DNA of 64,000 bases from RPQJ01 sp963846885 (GTDB lineage: Bacteria; Pseudomonadota; Gammaproteobacteria; Steroidobacterales; Steroidobacteraceae), in the NCBI GenBank assembly GCA_963846885.1, contig CAWJXS010000023.1:186001-250000 (forward strand). The letters run 5' to 3'. The notes under the pieces are model-generated. The model searched no databases. It had not been told where the DNA came from and saw nothing but the letters and a program-made list of their open reading frames with translations. Positions within the stretch are counted from its first letter, which is position 1. Each line of letters opens with the position of its first letter. Both the position numbers and the translations under genes were made by a program. Shown piece by piece: positions 1 through 9,980 of this stretch.

Positions 1-14
1 GAGTCGCCTGGAAC

Positions 15-692
15 GTGCGCATCAGCCGACGCGCGCGGCGCATGTCGATGCGCGTGTTTCCCGGCGGGCGCGTCGAAGTGGTGGTGCCGCAGGGTGCAGG
101 CCTGCCGGCCGTCGAGCGTTTCGTGGCCCGGCACCGTGACTGGGCCGAGCGCCGTTCGAAAGAACTGCTGCAACTGGCCCCGAAGGCTGCCGAGCGCCAA
201 CCGGACGCCATCGAACTGCGGCTGCTCGCACGGCACTGGCCGGTCGAGTACGTGCCAGGTCGTCGCGTGCGGGTCGAGGAAACGGACGGCGGTGCGCGGT
301 TGCGGGTGCATGCCCCCAGCGTCACCGACAAGCACGCGAGCCAGGCGCTCGTGCCATGGCTCACCCGCCTGGCCAGCCATGAACTCTCGCACCGCCTGCG
401 GCCGCTGGCAGCAGAACTTGGCATCGACTATGGCAGGATGACGGTGCGCCGCCAGCGCACGCGCTGGGGCAGCTGTTCGACACGCGGTACGATCAGCCTG
501 AATGTCTGCCTGATGTTCCAACGCCCGGACGTCGTTCGTTACCTGATGATCCACGAGCTCTGCCATCGCCGCCACATGAACCACTCGAAACGCTTCTGGT
601 CGCTGGTGGCCTCGTTCGAACCCGAGTGGAAGCCGCTCGACGTCGAACTGCTGCAAGGCTGGCGTCACGTGCCCGCATGGGTGTTTCCATGA
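15..692 (+). CDS. YgjP-like zinc metallopeptidase (M48-related, DUF45), probably 5'-truncated by the window edge
   Basis: The product has the YgjP/WLM metallopeptidase layout: a basic N-terminus rich in Arg pairs, a conserved RWGSC segment, then the zinc-binding HELCH motif at about residues 180-184 followed by the downstream NHSKRFW segment that completes the site. Family members are about 230-240 residues, so the 225 codons seen here are nearly the whole protein. The GTG at 15 is only the first in-frame start inside the window and the true start probably lies just upstream. The stop TGA (690-692) overlaps the ATG of kynA (689), which implies translational coupling. YgjP is loosely linked to SprT-like proteases; the substrate is unknown. 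Confidence 0.8.
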   Translation: MRISRRARRMSMRVFPGGRVEVVVPQGAGLPAVERFVARHRDWAERRSKELLQLAPKAAERQPDAIELRLLARHWPVEYVPGRRVRVEETDGGARLRVHAPSVTDKHASQALVPWLTRLASHELSHRLRPLAAELGIDYGRMTVRRQRTRWGSCSTRGTISLNVCLMFQRPDVVRYLMIHELCHRRHMNHSKRFWSLVASFEPEWKPLDVELLQGWRHVPAWVFP

Positions 693-1570
693 CTGCATCC
701 GACGACGACCGCACCGGCGCGCGTAAGCCCGCGCTGGGCGCCTACGTGGAACTGGCAGGGGAGAGCATCCACTGGGACCTGGGTGAATCACTGAGCTACG
801 GCGAGTACCTCCACCTCGACAAGGTGCTCGGTGCGCAGCAGCCGCTCTCGGGTCAGCACGACGAGATGCTGTTCATCGTGATGCACCAGGCGTCCGAACT
901 CTGGATGAAGCTCTGTGTGCACGAGCTGCAGGCGGCCATCCAGCAGATCCGTGCGGACGACCTCGGTCCGGCTTTCAAGATGCTGGCGCGCGTGTCACGG
1001 GTGCAGCAGCAGCTGGCGCAGTCGTGGGACGTGCTCAGCACGATGACGCCCGCCGACTATTCCGCCTTTCGCGACTCGCTGGGCAAGTCGTCCGGTTTCC
1101 AGAGCTTCCAGTACCGGACGCTCGAATACCTGATCGGCAACAAGAACGCTGCGATGATCGAAGTGCACCGGCGCACGCCCGTGATCTACCAGCAGCTGCA
1201 TGCGGCCCTGCACAGCCCCAGCCTGTATGACGAAGCGCTGCGCCTGCTGGGCCGACGTGGCTTTGCGCTGCCGGCGTCGCACCTCGAGCGCGACTGGAGC
1301 CAGCCCTACGCGGAGCACCCCGACGTCACGGCGGCCTGGCTGCGCGTCTATCGCAACACCGACGAGCACTGGGACCTGTACGAACTGGCCGAGAAACTGG
1401 TCGATCTCGACCAGCGGTTCCAGCTGTGGCGGTTCGCGCACCTGAAGACCGTCGAGCGCATCATCGGCTACAAGCGCGGCACCGGCGGTTCGAGCGGCGT
1501 CTCCTACCTGAGCAAGGCCATGGAGCTGCGGTTCTTTCCGGAGCTGTGGGGCGTCCGTACCTCGATCTGA
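689..1570 (+). CDS. kynA: Tryptophan 2,3-dioxygenase
   Basis: This heme enzyme opens the indole ring of L-tryptophan with O2 to give N-formylkynurenine, the first step of the kynurenine pathway in the cytosol. The N-terminal signature is clear (YGEYLHLDKVL, then HDEMLFIVMHQ and ELWMKL). The C-terminal part carries the proximal heme ligand as His251 in WRFAHLKTVERIIG, followed by the substrate-binding GTGGSSGV loop. The ATG at 689 gives 293 residues, normal for the bacterial family; an in-frame ATG at 677 would add four residues inside the upstream gene. It overlaps the upstream stop as ATGA. No kynurenine formamidase or kynureninase is in the window, so the rest of the pathway must lie elsewhere. 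Confidence 0.95.
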   Translation: MTASDDDRTGARKPALGAYVELAGESIHWDLGESLSYGEYLHLDKVLGAQQPLSGQHDEMLFIVMHQASELWMKLCVHELQAAIQQIRADDLGPAFKMLARVSRVQQQLAQSWDVLSTMTPADYSAFRDSLGKSSGFQSFQYRTLEYLIGNKNAAMIEVHRRTPVIYQQLHAALHSPSLYDEALRLLGRRGFALPASHLERDWSQPYAEHPDVTAAWLRVYRNTDEHWDLYELAEKLVDLDQRFQLWRFAHLKTVERIIGYKRGTGGSSGVSYLSKAMELRFFPELWGVRTSI

Positions 1571-1624
1571 CCCGTGTAGAATGCCGCGGTTTCGGGCCAT
1601 GCCGGCCCGCGCGGGCAAAGGTCG

Positions 1625-2707
1625 ATGCAGGAAAGACTCCAGAACATCAACGTCCTTTCGAGCGAGTTGCTGCCGACGCCGGAAGCAATCAAGCGCGACT
1701 TGCCGCTGCCGCAGGCGGCGGAGGACTTCGTCTACAGCAGCCGCCAGGCCGTGCGCCGTATCCTCGACCGCGAGGATCCCCGCCTGTTCGTGGTCGTCGG
1801 CCCGTGCTCGATTCACGACCCGAAGGCTGCCCGCGAATACGCCGAACGGCTGCACTCGCTGGCGCAGAAAGTCGACAAGACGCTGTTGCTGGTCATGCGG
1901 GTCTACTTCGAGAAGCCGCGCACGACGGTGGGCTGGAAAGGCCTCGTCAACGATCCCGACATGGACGATTCCTTCCATATCGAGAAAGGCATCCGCATCG
2001 CGCGCGAACTGCTGCTGCACCTGGCCAGGATCGGCATCCCTGCAGCCACCGAAGCGCTCGATCCGATCATGCCGCAGTACCTGTCCGAGCTGATCACGTG
2101 GACGGCGATCGGCGCCCGCACGACTGAATCGCAGACGCACCGCGAGATGGCGAGCGGTCTCTCGACGCCGGTCGGTTTCAAGAATGGCACCGACGGCTCA
2201 CTCGCCGTGGCGATCAACGCGCTGCAGTCGGTGCGGCACCCGCATCACTTCCTGGGCATCACGCAGCAGGGCCAGTCGGCCGTATTCCGCACGCGCGGCA
2301 ACAAGTACGGGCACATCGTCCTGCGCGGGGGCGGCTCGCGCACCAATTACGATTCGGTGAGCCTCGCCTTGTGCGAGCGCGAGCTCGAGAAGGCCGGACT
2401 GCCGGCCAACATCGTCGTCGACTGCAGCCACGGCAATTCGAACAAGGATCCGGGGCTGCAGCCGCTGGTCGCGGAGAATCTCGCGAACCAGATCCTCGAG
2501 GGCAACCGCTCGCTGGTCGGTTTCATGCTCGAGAGCAACCTGAACTGGGGCAGCCAGCCACTCAGCAGCGACCGCAGCCAGCTGCAGTACGGTGTCTCGG
2601 TGACGGACGCCTGCGTGGACTGGGCCACGACCGAGAAACTGTTGCTGGCTCTGGACGAACGGCTGCGCTCGGCCCCGCGCTTTGCCAGGGGGCCGGCCGC
2701 CGCCTGA
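1625..2707 (+). CDS. 3-deoxy-7-phosphoheptulonate (DAHP) synthase, class I
   Basis: It condenses phosphoenolpyruvate with erythrose 4-phosphate, the entry to the shikimate pathway. The 360-residue protein matches the E. coli AroF/G/H family throughout: GPCSIHDP near residue 60, the MRVYFEKPRTTVGWKG block, GARTTESQ, and VDCSHGNSNKD toward the C-terminus. By eye ATEALDP and SHGNSNKD are closer to the tyrosine-regulated AroF than to AroG, but I cannot assign the effector, so no symbol is given. ATG at 1625 matches the family N-terminus. pheA and aroA lie some 34 kb away in the same window. A TAGAAT -10-like box at 1576-1581 could belong to its promoter. Confidence 0.94.
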   Translation: MQERLQNINVLSSELLPTPEAIKRDLPLPQAAEDFVYSSRQAVRRILDREDPRLFVVVGPCSIHDPKAAREYAERLHSLAQKVDKTLLLVMRVYFEKPRTTVGWKGLVNDPDMDDSFHIEKGIRIARELLLHLARIGIPAATEALDPIMPQYLSELITWTAIGARTTESQTHREMASGLSTPVGFKNGTDGSLAVAINALQSVRHPHHFLGITQQGQSAVFRTRGNKYGHIVLRGGGSRTNYDSVSLALCERELEKAGLPANIVVDCSHGNSNKDPGLQPLVAENLANQILEGNRSLVGFMLESNLNWGSQPLSSDRSQLQYGVSVTDACVDWATTEKLLLALDERLRSAPRFARGPAAA

Positions 2708-2711
2708 TCGA

Positions 2712-3269
2712 TCACCAGATCAGGTCGTCGGGAACCACGAAGTCCTTGTAGGCGTCGTCTACCGGCGCCGTTTCGACCTTGTCCGCCGTGTTGACGACGG
2801 CGCGCGGTTCGCGCTCCTTGACGCGCTCGCCGATGGCGGACGGCACCAGTTCGTGGTGGCCGTCGCAGCGCACGATGGCCAGCTCGCCGCGCACGATGCG
2901 CTCCCGCAGCGCTGCGTCGACCGGAATGCGGCCGACCTTGCCGTTGATCACGAAATTGAAATAGTCGTCGCTTTCGGGCTTGGCGATCTTGTTCTGTTCG
3001 ACCAGCTGGCGGATCTCGCCCCAGCGTGCCTTCGCCGCAGCTTTCTCTTCGCGCTTCTTGTTGAGCGCCGCATCCTTTGCCGCCTTGGCCTCGGCCTGCT
3101 TCTGCAGCTCGGCCTGGCGCTGTTCCTCGCGGAAGTTGCGGTCTTTCTTGCCGACCTGTTTGCGGTCGGTGAAAGTCTGGCGCTTCTGGCTCTGTTCGGC
3201 CTGCTTGACCTGTTTTTCACTGACCAGGCCGGCCTGCAGCAACTGCTCTCGCAACGACAAGCCGGTCAT
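2712..3269 (-). CDS. DUF2058 family protein (YaiL-like)
   Basis: The product is 185 residues. Residues about 1-110 are a long, highly charged, Lys/Gln/Glu/Ala-rich helix (probably coiled coil). It is followed by a compact domain with YFNFVINGKVGRIPVD and a C-terminal DDAYKDFVVPDDLIW tail. This is the DUF2058 (E. coli YaiL) arrangement at its usual length. The start MTGLSLREQLLQAGLVS is the conserved family N-terminus. Its function is not established; proteins of this shape have been proposed to bind nucleoprotein. It converges with the DAHP synthase gene (4 bp between stops) and diverges from the thioredoxin gene. Confidence 0.88.
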   Translation of the reverse strand: MTGLSLREQLLQAGLVSEKQVKQAEQSQKRQTFTDRKQVGKKDRNFREEQRQAELQKQAEAKAAKDAALNKKREEKAAAKARWGEIRQLVEQNKIAKPESDDYFNFVINGKVGRIPVDAALRERIVRGELAIVRCDGHHELVPSAIGERVKEREPRAVVNTADKVETAPVDDAYKDFVVPDDLIW

Positions 3270-3469
3270 TCTGGGAAACCTCGGGTGTCCGGGTACGGGT
3301 CAGGGCCGCGTATGTTACGCAGGCGCGGCAGGGTTGCGAAGCGCAAATCGGGTGCTTTTCGGCAGGAACCGGCCGACACCGCGTCCGGCGGGCCGCGGAC
3401 CGCCGTCCCGGCGGACCCGCGCAATCTGCGTACGGCACTGGCGCTGGCCTCGCGCCATAATTCGTGCCC

Positions 3470-4042
3470 ATGAATTTCACCGTTGCCCTTGGCCGATCGG
3501 CCGCAGCCGGCTTGAGCGCGCTGCTCCTGGCCGTGAACGTCGCTGCCGCCGCGCCGCTCGCGGCGCCGGCGCTGGTCCCGGTCGGTCATACCGTGCCTGA
3601 TCTCAAGATGAGCGGGCTGAACGGTCCGCCGCGGTCCCTGGCCAGTTTCCGCGGGCGGCCGCTGATCATCAATGTCTGGGCGAGCTGGTGCAGTCCGTGT
3701 CGGAAGGAAGCAGCCTCGCTCGAGCAACTGGCGTGGAGCGAGAAAGGCGGGCGGTACACGATCGTCGGCATTTCGACTGACGATGACCGGAGCGCCGCAG
3801 TGGCGTGGCTCAAGCAATCCAATGCCACGCTGAGTCATTACATCGATTCGGCGCCGCATTGGCCGCTCGAGAAATCGCTCGGCGCCTCGAGCATCCCGCT
3901 CACGGTGCTGGTGGACCCGACGGGCCGCGTGGTCGGCCGCATCCGCGGCGCCCGCGACTGGTACAGCGCCGAGTCGATCAAGCTGATCGAACGCACGTTC
4001 GCCGATGCGGCGCGGGGTTCGGCGGCTGCTCGCAAACCCTGA
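3470..4042 (+). CDS. TlpA/ResA-type periplasmic thioredoxin-like protein
   Basis: A membrane-targeted thiol-disulfide oxidoreductase. Residues 1 to about 27 form a signal peptide or anchor with an Ala/Leu core. The rest is a TlpA-like thioredoxin fold with WCSPC (Cys74 and Cys77) and a cis-Pro segment SSIPLTVLVD. Reduced periplasmic TlpA/ResA proteins usually serve cytochrome c maturation or disulfide reduction; the substrate cannot be told here because no ccm gene is adjacent. The ATG at 3470 is used; an in-frame GTG at 3464 would add two residues. The 200 bp upstream, shared with the divergent DUF2058 gene, probably hold both promoters. Confidence 0.88.
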   Translation: MNFTVALGRSAAAGLSALLLAVNVAAAAPLAAPALVPVGHTVPDLKMSGLNGPPRSLASFRGRPLIINVWASWCSPCRKEAASLEQLAWSEKGGRYTIVGISTDDDRSAAVAWLKQSNATLSHYIDSAPHWPLEKSLGASSIPLTVLVDPTGRVVGRIRGARDWYSAESIKLIERTFADAARGSAAARKP

Positions 4043-4158
4043 CTGCCGCCTTCGCTGACGCCCCGGCGCCCGCCTGCCGGTGATCCCGGCGGCAGGGCTG
4101 CTAAGATGGCCGGACTTTTCACGCAAACCCGGACGCAGAGCCGGCGGAGGATCCAGCC

Positions 4159-4641
4159 ATGACGATCAAAGTGGGCGACAAGATGCCCTCGGGCACGTTC
4201 AAGACGATGACCAAGGACGGCCCGCAGAACCTGACCACGGACCAGCTCTTCGCCGGCAAGACGGTCGTGCTGTTCTCCGTGCCGGGCGCGTTCACGCCCA
4301 CCTGCGACGCCAAGCACCTGCCTGGCTTCGTCGAGAAGGCGGGCGAGTTCAAGGCCAAGGGCGTGGACACGGTCGCCTGCATGGCGGTCAACGACGTGTT
4401 CGTCATGAGCGCGTGGGGCAAGCATTCGAACGTCGGTGACGGCGTCCTGATGCTCGCTGACGGCAATGCGGAGTACGCCAAGGCGCTCGGTCTCGAATTG
4501 AACGCCAGCGGCTTTGGCATGGGCATCCGCGGCCAGCGCTTCGCCATCGTGGCGAAAGACGGCACCGTCACCGGGCTCTTCGTCGAAGGCCCGGGCGAGT
4601 TCAAGGTCTCGAGCGCGGATCACGTCCTGGGTCAGCTCTGA
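4159..4641 (+). CDS. Peroxiredoxin, Prx5/glutaredoxin-type (AhpC/TSA superfamily)
   Basis: A cytosolic thiol peroxidase reducing H2O2 and organic hydroperoxides. The 160-residue protein has the Prx5 signature PGAFTPTC with peroxidatic Cys49, the SVNDVFV-like MAVNDVFVMSAW block and the conserved RGQRFA near residue 127. There is no fused glutaredoxin domain, so it depends on an external thiol donor. The start ATG is preceded by GGAGG about 10 bases upstream (4146-4150). It sits alone, with 116 bp to the thioredoxin-like gene before it and 74 bp to the MAPEG gene after it. Confidence 0.93.
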   Translation: MTIKVGDKMPSGTFKTMTKDGPQNLTTDQLFAGKTVVLFSVPGAFTPTCDAKHLPGFVEKAGEFKAKGVDTVACMAVNDVFVMSAWGKHSNVGDGVLMLADGNAEYAKALGLELNASGFGMGIRGQRFAIVAKDGTVTGLFVEGPGEFKVSSADHVLGQL

Positions 4642-4715
4642 GCCCCGTCCGATCCTGACATCAGCTGCGGGGCGGCGTGCTTGCAGGCACGCCGCCCGCG
4701 CACGGGAGACTGCAC

Positions 4716-5114
4716 GTGGTCGAAAACGTTCCTGTCGTGACGATGCTCTACGCCGCGCTCTGCGGCGTGCTGCTGATCGCGCTCGCGCTGAACATCGTGC
4801 GACTGCGCACGGGACGCAAGATTCCACTGGGCGTGGGCGAGGGCGCTGCCATCGAGCAGCCCGTGCGCGTGCATGGCAATTTCACTGAGTACGCGCCGAC
4901 GTTTCTGATGCTGTTGTTGCTGGCGGAACTCGGTGGCGCCGCATTCTGGTTCCTGCACCTGATGGGTGCGGCGTTCGTGTCCGGCCGCCTGTTGCACGCC
5001 TACGGGCTCAGCACGGTGCGCGCGCGTTCGTTCGGAAGGTTCTACGGCTCGGCCATTTCCTGGACGTCGATCCTCGTGCTGAGTGTCTACCTGCTGGTCC
5101 GCTCGTTCGGCTGA
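4716..5114 (+). CDS. MAPEG family membrane protein
   Basis: A small integral membrane protein of about 132 residues with four predicted hydrophobic segments. It has the MAPEG pattern: an N-terminal helix ending in RLRTGRKIPLG, then EQPVRVHGNFTEYAP, then LLHAYGL...GRFYGS. Eukaryotic members conjugate glutathione or make eicosanoids; bacterial members are mostly uncharacterised, and glutathione transferase or peroxidase activity is only an inference. I use the GTG at 4716 because GGGAGA (4704-4709) lies six bases before it. ATG at 4743 is the alternative and would remove part of helix 1. It ends 22 bp before the TIR gene. Confidence 0.85.
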   Translation: MVENVPVVTMLYAALCGVLLIALALNIVRLRTGRKIPLGVGEGAAIEQPVRVHGNFTEYAPTFLMLLLLAELGGAAFWFLHLMGAAFVSGRLLHAYGLSTVRARSFGRFYGSAISWTSILVLSVYLLVRSFG

Positions 5115-5136
5115 GCTCGGCGCAGGGCGGTCGCGC

Positions 5137-6929
5137 ATGGCTGACGTCTTCATCTCCTACGCGCGCGAAGACGCGGCGACCGCACGGCGCTTCGCCGACG
5201 CGTTCCGTGCCGCCGGCTGCTCGGTCTGGTGGGACGACGAACTGCGTTCCGGCGAGGCGTTCGACGAAAGCATCGAGCGCGCGCTGCGCGAGGCGAAGGC
5301 CGTGGTCGTGCTCTGGTCGAAGGCCTCCGTGGCCTCGCGCTGGGTGCGGGCTGAGGCGACGCTGGCGGACCGGAACCGCACCCTGGTGCCGGTCATGATC
5401 GAGCCGTGCGAACGGCCGATCATCTTCGAGCTCACGCATACTACGGACCTCACGCGGTGGTCCGGTGAACCGCTGACCGCGGCTGGCAGGCGCTGATCGC
5501 GGACGTGCGGCGCCTGATCGACGCGCAGGCAGCGCCGCGAATTGCACAGGTCGATGCAGCAGCGGTGCCCGCGCGTGCAGCCGATCTACCGCAGAAAGGC
5601 CCGGCGGCCAAGCCCGGCGTCGTGATTCTGCCGTTCGTGAACATGAGCGGCGACCCGGAGCAGGAATACTTCAGCGATGGCGTCACCGAAGACATCATCA
5701 CCGACCTGGGTCGCGTCTCCGCGTTGTCGGTGGCTTCGCGCAACTCCGCGTTCTCCTACAAGGGCAAGACGGTGCGCCTTCGCAGATCTCGCGCGCGCTG
5801 AACGTGACGCACGTGCTGGAAGGCAGCGTGCGCAAGTCGGGCAACCGCGTGCGGATCACTGCGCAACTGCTGGAGGCGGCAACCGACACCCAGGTCTGGG
5901 CGGAGCGCTACGATCGCAACCTGACCGACATCTTCACGATCCAGGACGAGATCTCGCAGGCGATCGTCGCCGCCCTCAAGCTGAAGCTGCTGCCGTCGGA
6001 GAAGGCGGCCATCGAGCAGCGATCCACGACCAACTGCGAGGCATATGAGCTGTTCCTGATGGCCCGTGGTTTTCATCGCAAGGGCAGCGAGCGCCTGAAG
6101 CCGGTCATCGTGCGCATCTGCAGGCGGGTCGTCGAAATGGACCCGGGTTTCGCGCTGGGGTGGGCGCTGATGTCTTTAGCCGAGGCAGAGCTGAACCAGC
6201 GCGGAGTCGAGGGCTATTCGCTGGAGGGTGCCAGGCAATCCGCAGAGAAAGCCATCGCAGCCGATCCGACAGTGGCGGAAGGGTATGCGGCGCTGGTCGA
6301 GGCCGTGACGCGCGGCGTCTCGCTGGCGGAATCGAAGCTGATCAACGACGCGCTCGCGACCGCGTTCCGCCTTGATCCAGATTGTTACGAGGCCCACGTC
6401 ATCGCGGGTGCGATTTCGCATCGCACGGCACGAGTATCACAAGGCGATCACGCATTTCGAACGCGCTATCGAACTCTATCCGGATGCCTACTGGCCGGCC
6501 GGAATGGTGGTGCAGGCGTATGAGGCACTGGGCGAGACGGCGGCGACGACCGCGGCCGCACGGCGCGCGCTCGCGAGTTGCGAGCGGATCCTGGCCGACG
6601 AGCCGGACCACAGCGGGGCACTCGGCTTCCTGGTGACTTCGCTGGCTGAACTTGGCGAGGCCGAGCGCGCACGCGCCTGGGCCACGCGTGCGCTGCTGTT
6701 CGATCCTGACAACGCTCGACTGCACTACAACCTGGCCTGTGGCATGGCGCGATTGGGTGATGCCGACATGGCGGTTGACCTGATTGACCCATGGTTCGAC
6801 CGGGTCAGTCCGGGCTGGGTGCGGTGGATCCAGAATGACAACAGCCTCGACCCGATCCGCGGGCATCCCCGCTTCGCCGCCCTGATGGAACGCGGCGCCC
6901 GGCGCATTGCACAGGCGGCCGACTCCTAG
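5137..6929 (+). pseudogene. TIR domain - TolB/FlgO-like domain - TPR protein, broken by three frameshifts
   Basis: Read across three frames this is one long protein. Residues 1 to about 115 are a TIR domain (VFISYARED start, WWDD, and Glu73 in SRWVRAE at the position of the NADase glutamate). After a linker comes the TolB/FlgO-like segment usual in cyclase-like TPR proteins (ILPFVNMSGDPEQEYFSDG, VLEGSVRKSG, WAERYDR), then TPR-type helical repeats to the end. Frame changes fall near 5475-5485 (one base lost), 5768-5780 (one base lost) and 6405-6425 (one base gained). Each side of every break is strongly conserved in sequence, so the decay is recent or is sequencing error. TIR-TPR proteins of this type are signalling or NAD-degrading proteins; the role here is unknown. 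Confidence 0.8.
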
Positions 6930-6940
6930 CGACAACAGCA

Positions 6941-8970
6941 ATGCACACGCTTGAACCTGAACTGCGGACTTGCACGCCGATGGCGTGATCGACGACGCCA
7001 CGGCGGCGCGTGCGTTGGCGGGACGGCGGGAAGTCTTCTCCGTGCACCTGGAGCTGCGCGTCTCGATGTACGCCGGCGTGCTGCTGATGATGGCGGCGTG
7101 GGCATGGTCCTTGCCCGCAATCTCGATCGAATCGGCCCCCTCGTCATTGCTGGCGATTGCGCTCGCCGCTGTGGTGTGCCGTGCCCGCCGTTCGTGCGCG
7201 GCTCGCGGGCCGGCCACTCACCGTGGCGGCCGATTACCTGCTGCTGCTCGCGGCGTTGCTTGCAAGCGCGGGGCTCGCCTATGTCGAAGCGCAGTTGCAA
7301 TGCTCGGTCCCCTGTGGTCCTGGCACTTGCTGTTGCTCGTGTTTCACGCAGCCATGGCCTATATTTTCGCGTCACCGCTCGTGCTGGCGGTTTCGCTCAC
7401 GTCGCTGGCTGGATGGTTCGGCGCGGGCGGTACGGTGCGTGCTGTCATGCTTCTCGTACACGACGCCCGCGGTGGGAGCCGTGCACTGGCCTGCGCTGCG
7501 GTGATCGCGGCCTGGCGTCATCGGATCGATCTGCGCGCACCGGCCACGAAGTTCAGCGACGCGTTCGATCACTTCGCGGCGAACCTTGCGTTCGTGGGCG
7601 CGCTGGCATGGTGTCTCGAGTGGCCGTGGCTCGCGACCGGACTGCCGTTGCTGGCTGTGCTGGCCTGGTTTCAGTTCGTCATGCGTTCGATACCGGTCGC
7701 GAGGCATTCCTGGTGTACGGCGTCCTGTATGCGGCGATCGGCATCTGCGTAGCGGTCGTGCCGCGCCTCCATGACTTGACCGCGTCGTTCGGCTGGTGCT
7801 GATCGTGGTGTGCGTCGCTGCAGCCGCGCTCTGGCAGTTGCGTCGGCGTTGCGGGAGCCTGTGGCATGATCAGCGTTGCGCGCTACCGACGGCTGACGAG
7901 GAGCGCTGGCTGGCGGTAGCCGCCGAGTTGGGCGACAGGTTGCCGCGTGCCGATGATCGCGCCGGGCCGGCGGTTGGCGCAGCACGGGCCTGCTGGCGCG
8001 CATAGCGCTGTTCTTTCTCGGCTTGGTCGCCGCCGCTTTGATGGGCGGCATCATGGGCTTTCGCAGCGAGATCACGCTGCTGATCTCCGGCCTCGTCGCT
8101 GCATTCGCGGCGGAGTGGCTCGTCAGGGCCAAGCGGCTGTTCGCTTCAGGAATCGAGGAGGGCCTGTGCGTGGCCGGTTAGCTGCTGCTCGCCGGGTGGA
8201 TCACGACACTGTTCGATTCTGTCGGGTCTATGCGGCCCATCGCAACCTGCGTGCTGATTTGCAGCTGCGGGTGCTGCCGGCCTGCGGCTGCTGAATCCCC
8301 TGGTCACGACTTGCGCGGTGATCGCGTTCGTTTACTGGGTCGGGTGGACGGTGGCCGCGTGGCGCTCTAGCACGCGATTGGCGGCGGCATGACCTCGTTC
8401 ATCGTCGTGCGCGCTCGCTTTGCTGTCGTCGTGCTGGGCGGCCGGCATTGGCGTCGTCCAGCGCATGACCGCATGCTCGACTGGCTGGTCGTGACGCTGC
8501 CGATCCAGTTACTCCGGCGCAGCGACTTGGGCGGCTATACGATCCCAATGTATACGCCAGCTCCGGCGCAGGCCGCTGGTCACGTTGCTGCTGCTGGCCC
8601 TCGGCACCGCGATGTTGATCATCGGTCTGCGCCGGCGAAGGCATGCGCCGCTGCTCGGCTTCATGGGCTGTGTCGTCGGCCTGGCGATCGAATTGCGTTT
8701 GCGCACTGCGCTGGCGACCGAAGCCTGGCTGATCATCTGTGGACTCGTGGCGCTGGTTGCCGGCATGGCGTTGGATCGTTACCTGCGTGAGCCGCGCAAT
8801 GGACTCACGTCGCAGCGCTGTCGTCTCGCGAGGGTCCGCTGGACCTGCTGCAAACAGCCGGTGCCGCAGTGCTTGCCCAAGGCAGCAATGCAGCTGTACC
8901 GCAGTCGGAAGCCGCCGTGACCGGAGGCGGCGGGAAATTCGGTGGGGGTGGCGCCAGCGGCAATTTCTGA
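6941..8970 (+). pseudogene. DUF2157-type multi-pass membrane protein, heavily frameshifted
   Basis: The start reads MHTLEPELR, then a short soluble N-domain (LHADGVIDDATAARAL), which is the DUF2157 pattern. It is followed by many Leu/Ala/Val-rich membrane helices spread over all three plus frames to about 8890. The last codons, in the frame of the stop at 8968, read VTGGGGKFGGGGASGNF. I count at least eight frame changes (for example before 6970, near 7100, 7190, 7300, 7700 and 7900). No single frame covers more than about 260 codons. It begins 12 bp after the TIR-TPR gene and shares its damage. Either it is a dead gene or the assembly is poor here. Confidence 0.6.
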
Positions 8971-9980
8971 ATCCGGCGAGCGATCGAATTTGAATTGCCG
9001 AGCAAAACGGCCCGGGATAGTGACATTCCGCCGGGCCTGCTCATCCGGCGAGACCGTGGCGGTTACTCGGAGCGGTGACCGCATCTACCTTCACGGCGAT
9101 GAGTTCCGCAGGTCCTCAGTCAAACGGGTGCAGCGCAGACCAGCGTCCCGTGGCGACGGAAACCGGTTGATCCTCGGATTGCGGTCAGCGAGAGGCAGCA
9201 TGCGACGTTGCCCAGGGTGCCGAAGAACGCATCGGCCCTGGCGAAGCCGGCGTCATCGACCGGATTGGCGAACACTGTCGCGGAAATGTGTAGCTTGCAG
9301 CTGGCTGAACTCGCCGACTGCATCGTCCCGGGAACAATTCGTTGAGGTCCCCGATCCGAAATTGGTCCAGGCTGTGCTCGTCCTGAGAGAACAGCAGGTC
9401 CGGGCTTTCAGAGAGGCCGGAGAACCGTAGGTCCGTGCTCCAGTTTGGCACCAGCCTGACATTGCGAGTCTCTGCGGCGCCTGGTACTGGTTGTCACCGG
9501 TCGACGGCTGGGCCGTAGCTCCGCGCAATCGCGTGCCACCGGATCCACTGCGGCAGGGTGCTTCAGCGACCTCTGCCGTAGCGGATCGTTCAGGAAATTC
9601 AGTACAGAACTGCAGGTTCTCGAACTGGCGGAGCCAAAGGCATGTGACCCGCACGCGGCATGCTTTCTCTTCATGCGTTTTTCCCCCGTGCAAAGGTTTG
9701 CGTTCCGAAGCATCGAACAGGTGGTCGCTGCAATTACCGAGTTCCACGGCAGCCGAAAGGCCGTGGAACGACGAGTTAGTCCGAACGCATCAAGTTTACG
9801 GCTACCTGAGTGACGTATGTCCGAGGAACTCGAGCAGAGCTTCTCCTTCGGATCCGTGGATGCCGCCCGCAGGCAGTGGCGGGATGGGCCATAGTGCCGC
9901 GCTTGCTGCTTCACGGCAGTTACCGCCGAAGCAGGAATAGCTGCCTCGCGCAGCACGGTGGCCACAGCAGGCAAGAAGAA
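8971..9980 (+). other. About 1 kb without a recognisable intact gene
   Basis: Open frames on both strands are short and of mixed composition. On the minus strand the piece around 9120-9330 (containing FARADAFFGTLGNVACCLSLTAIRG) reads like real protein, and neighbouring minus frames at 9185-9970 could be parts of the same broken gene, but I recognise no family. Base composition is a little less GC-rich than the backbone. It lies between the damaged DUF2157 gene and the etfBA terminator. Confidence 0.35.
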
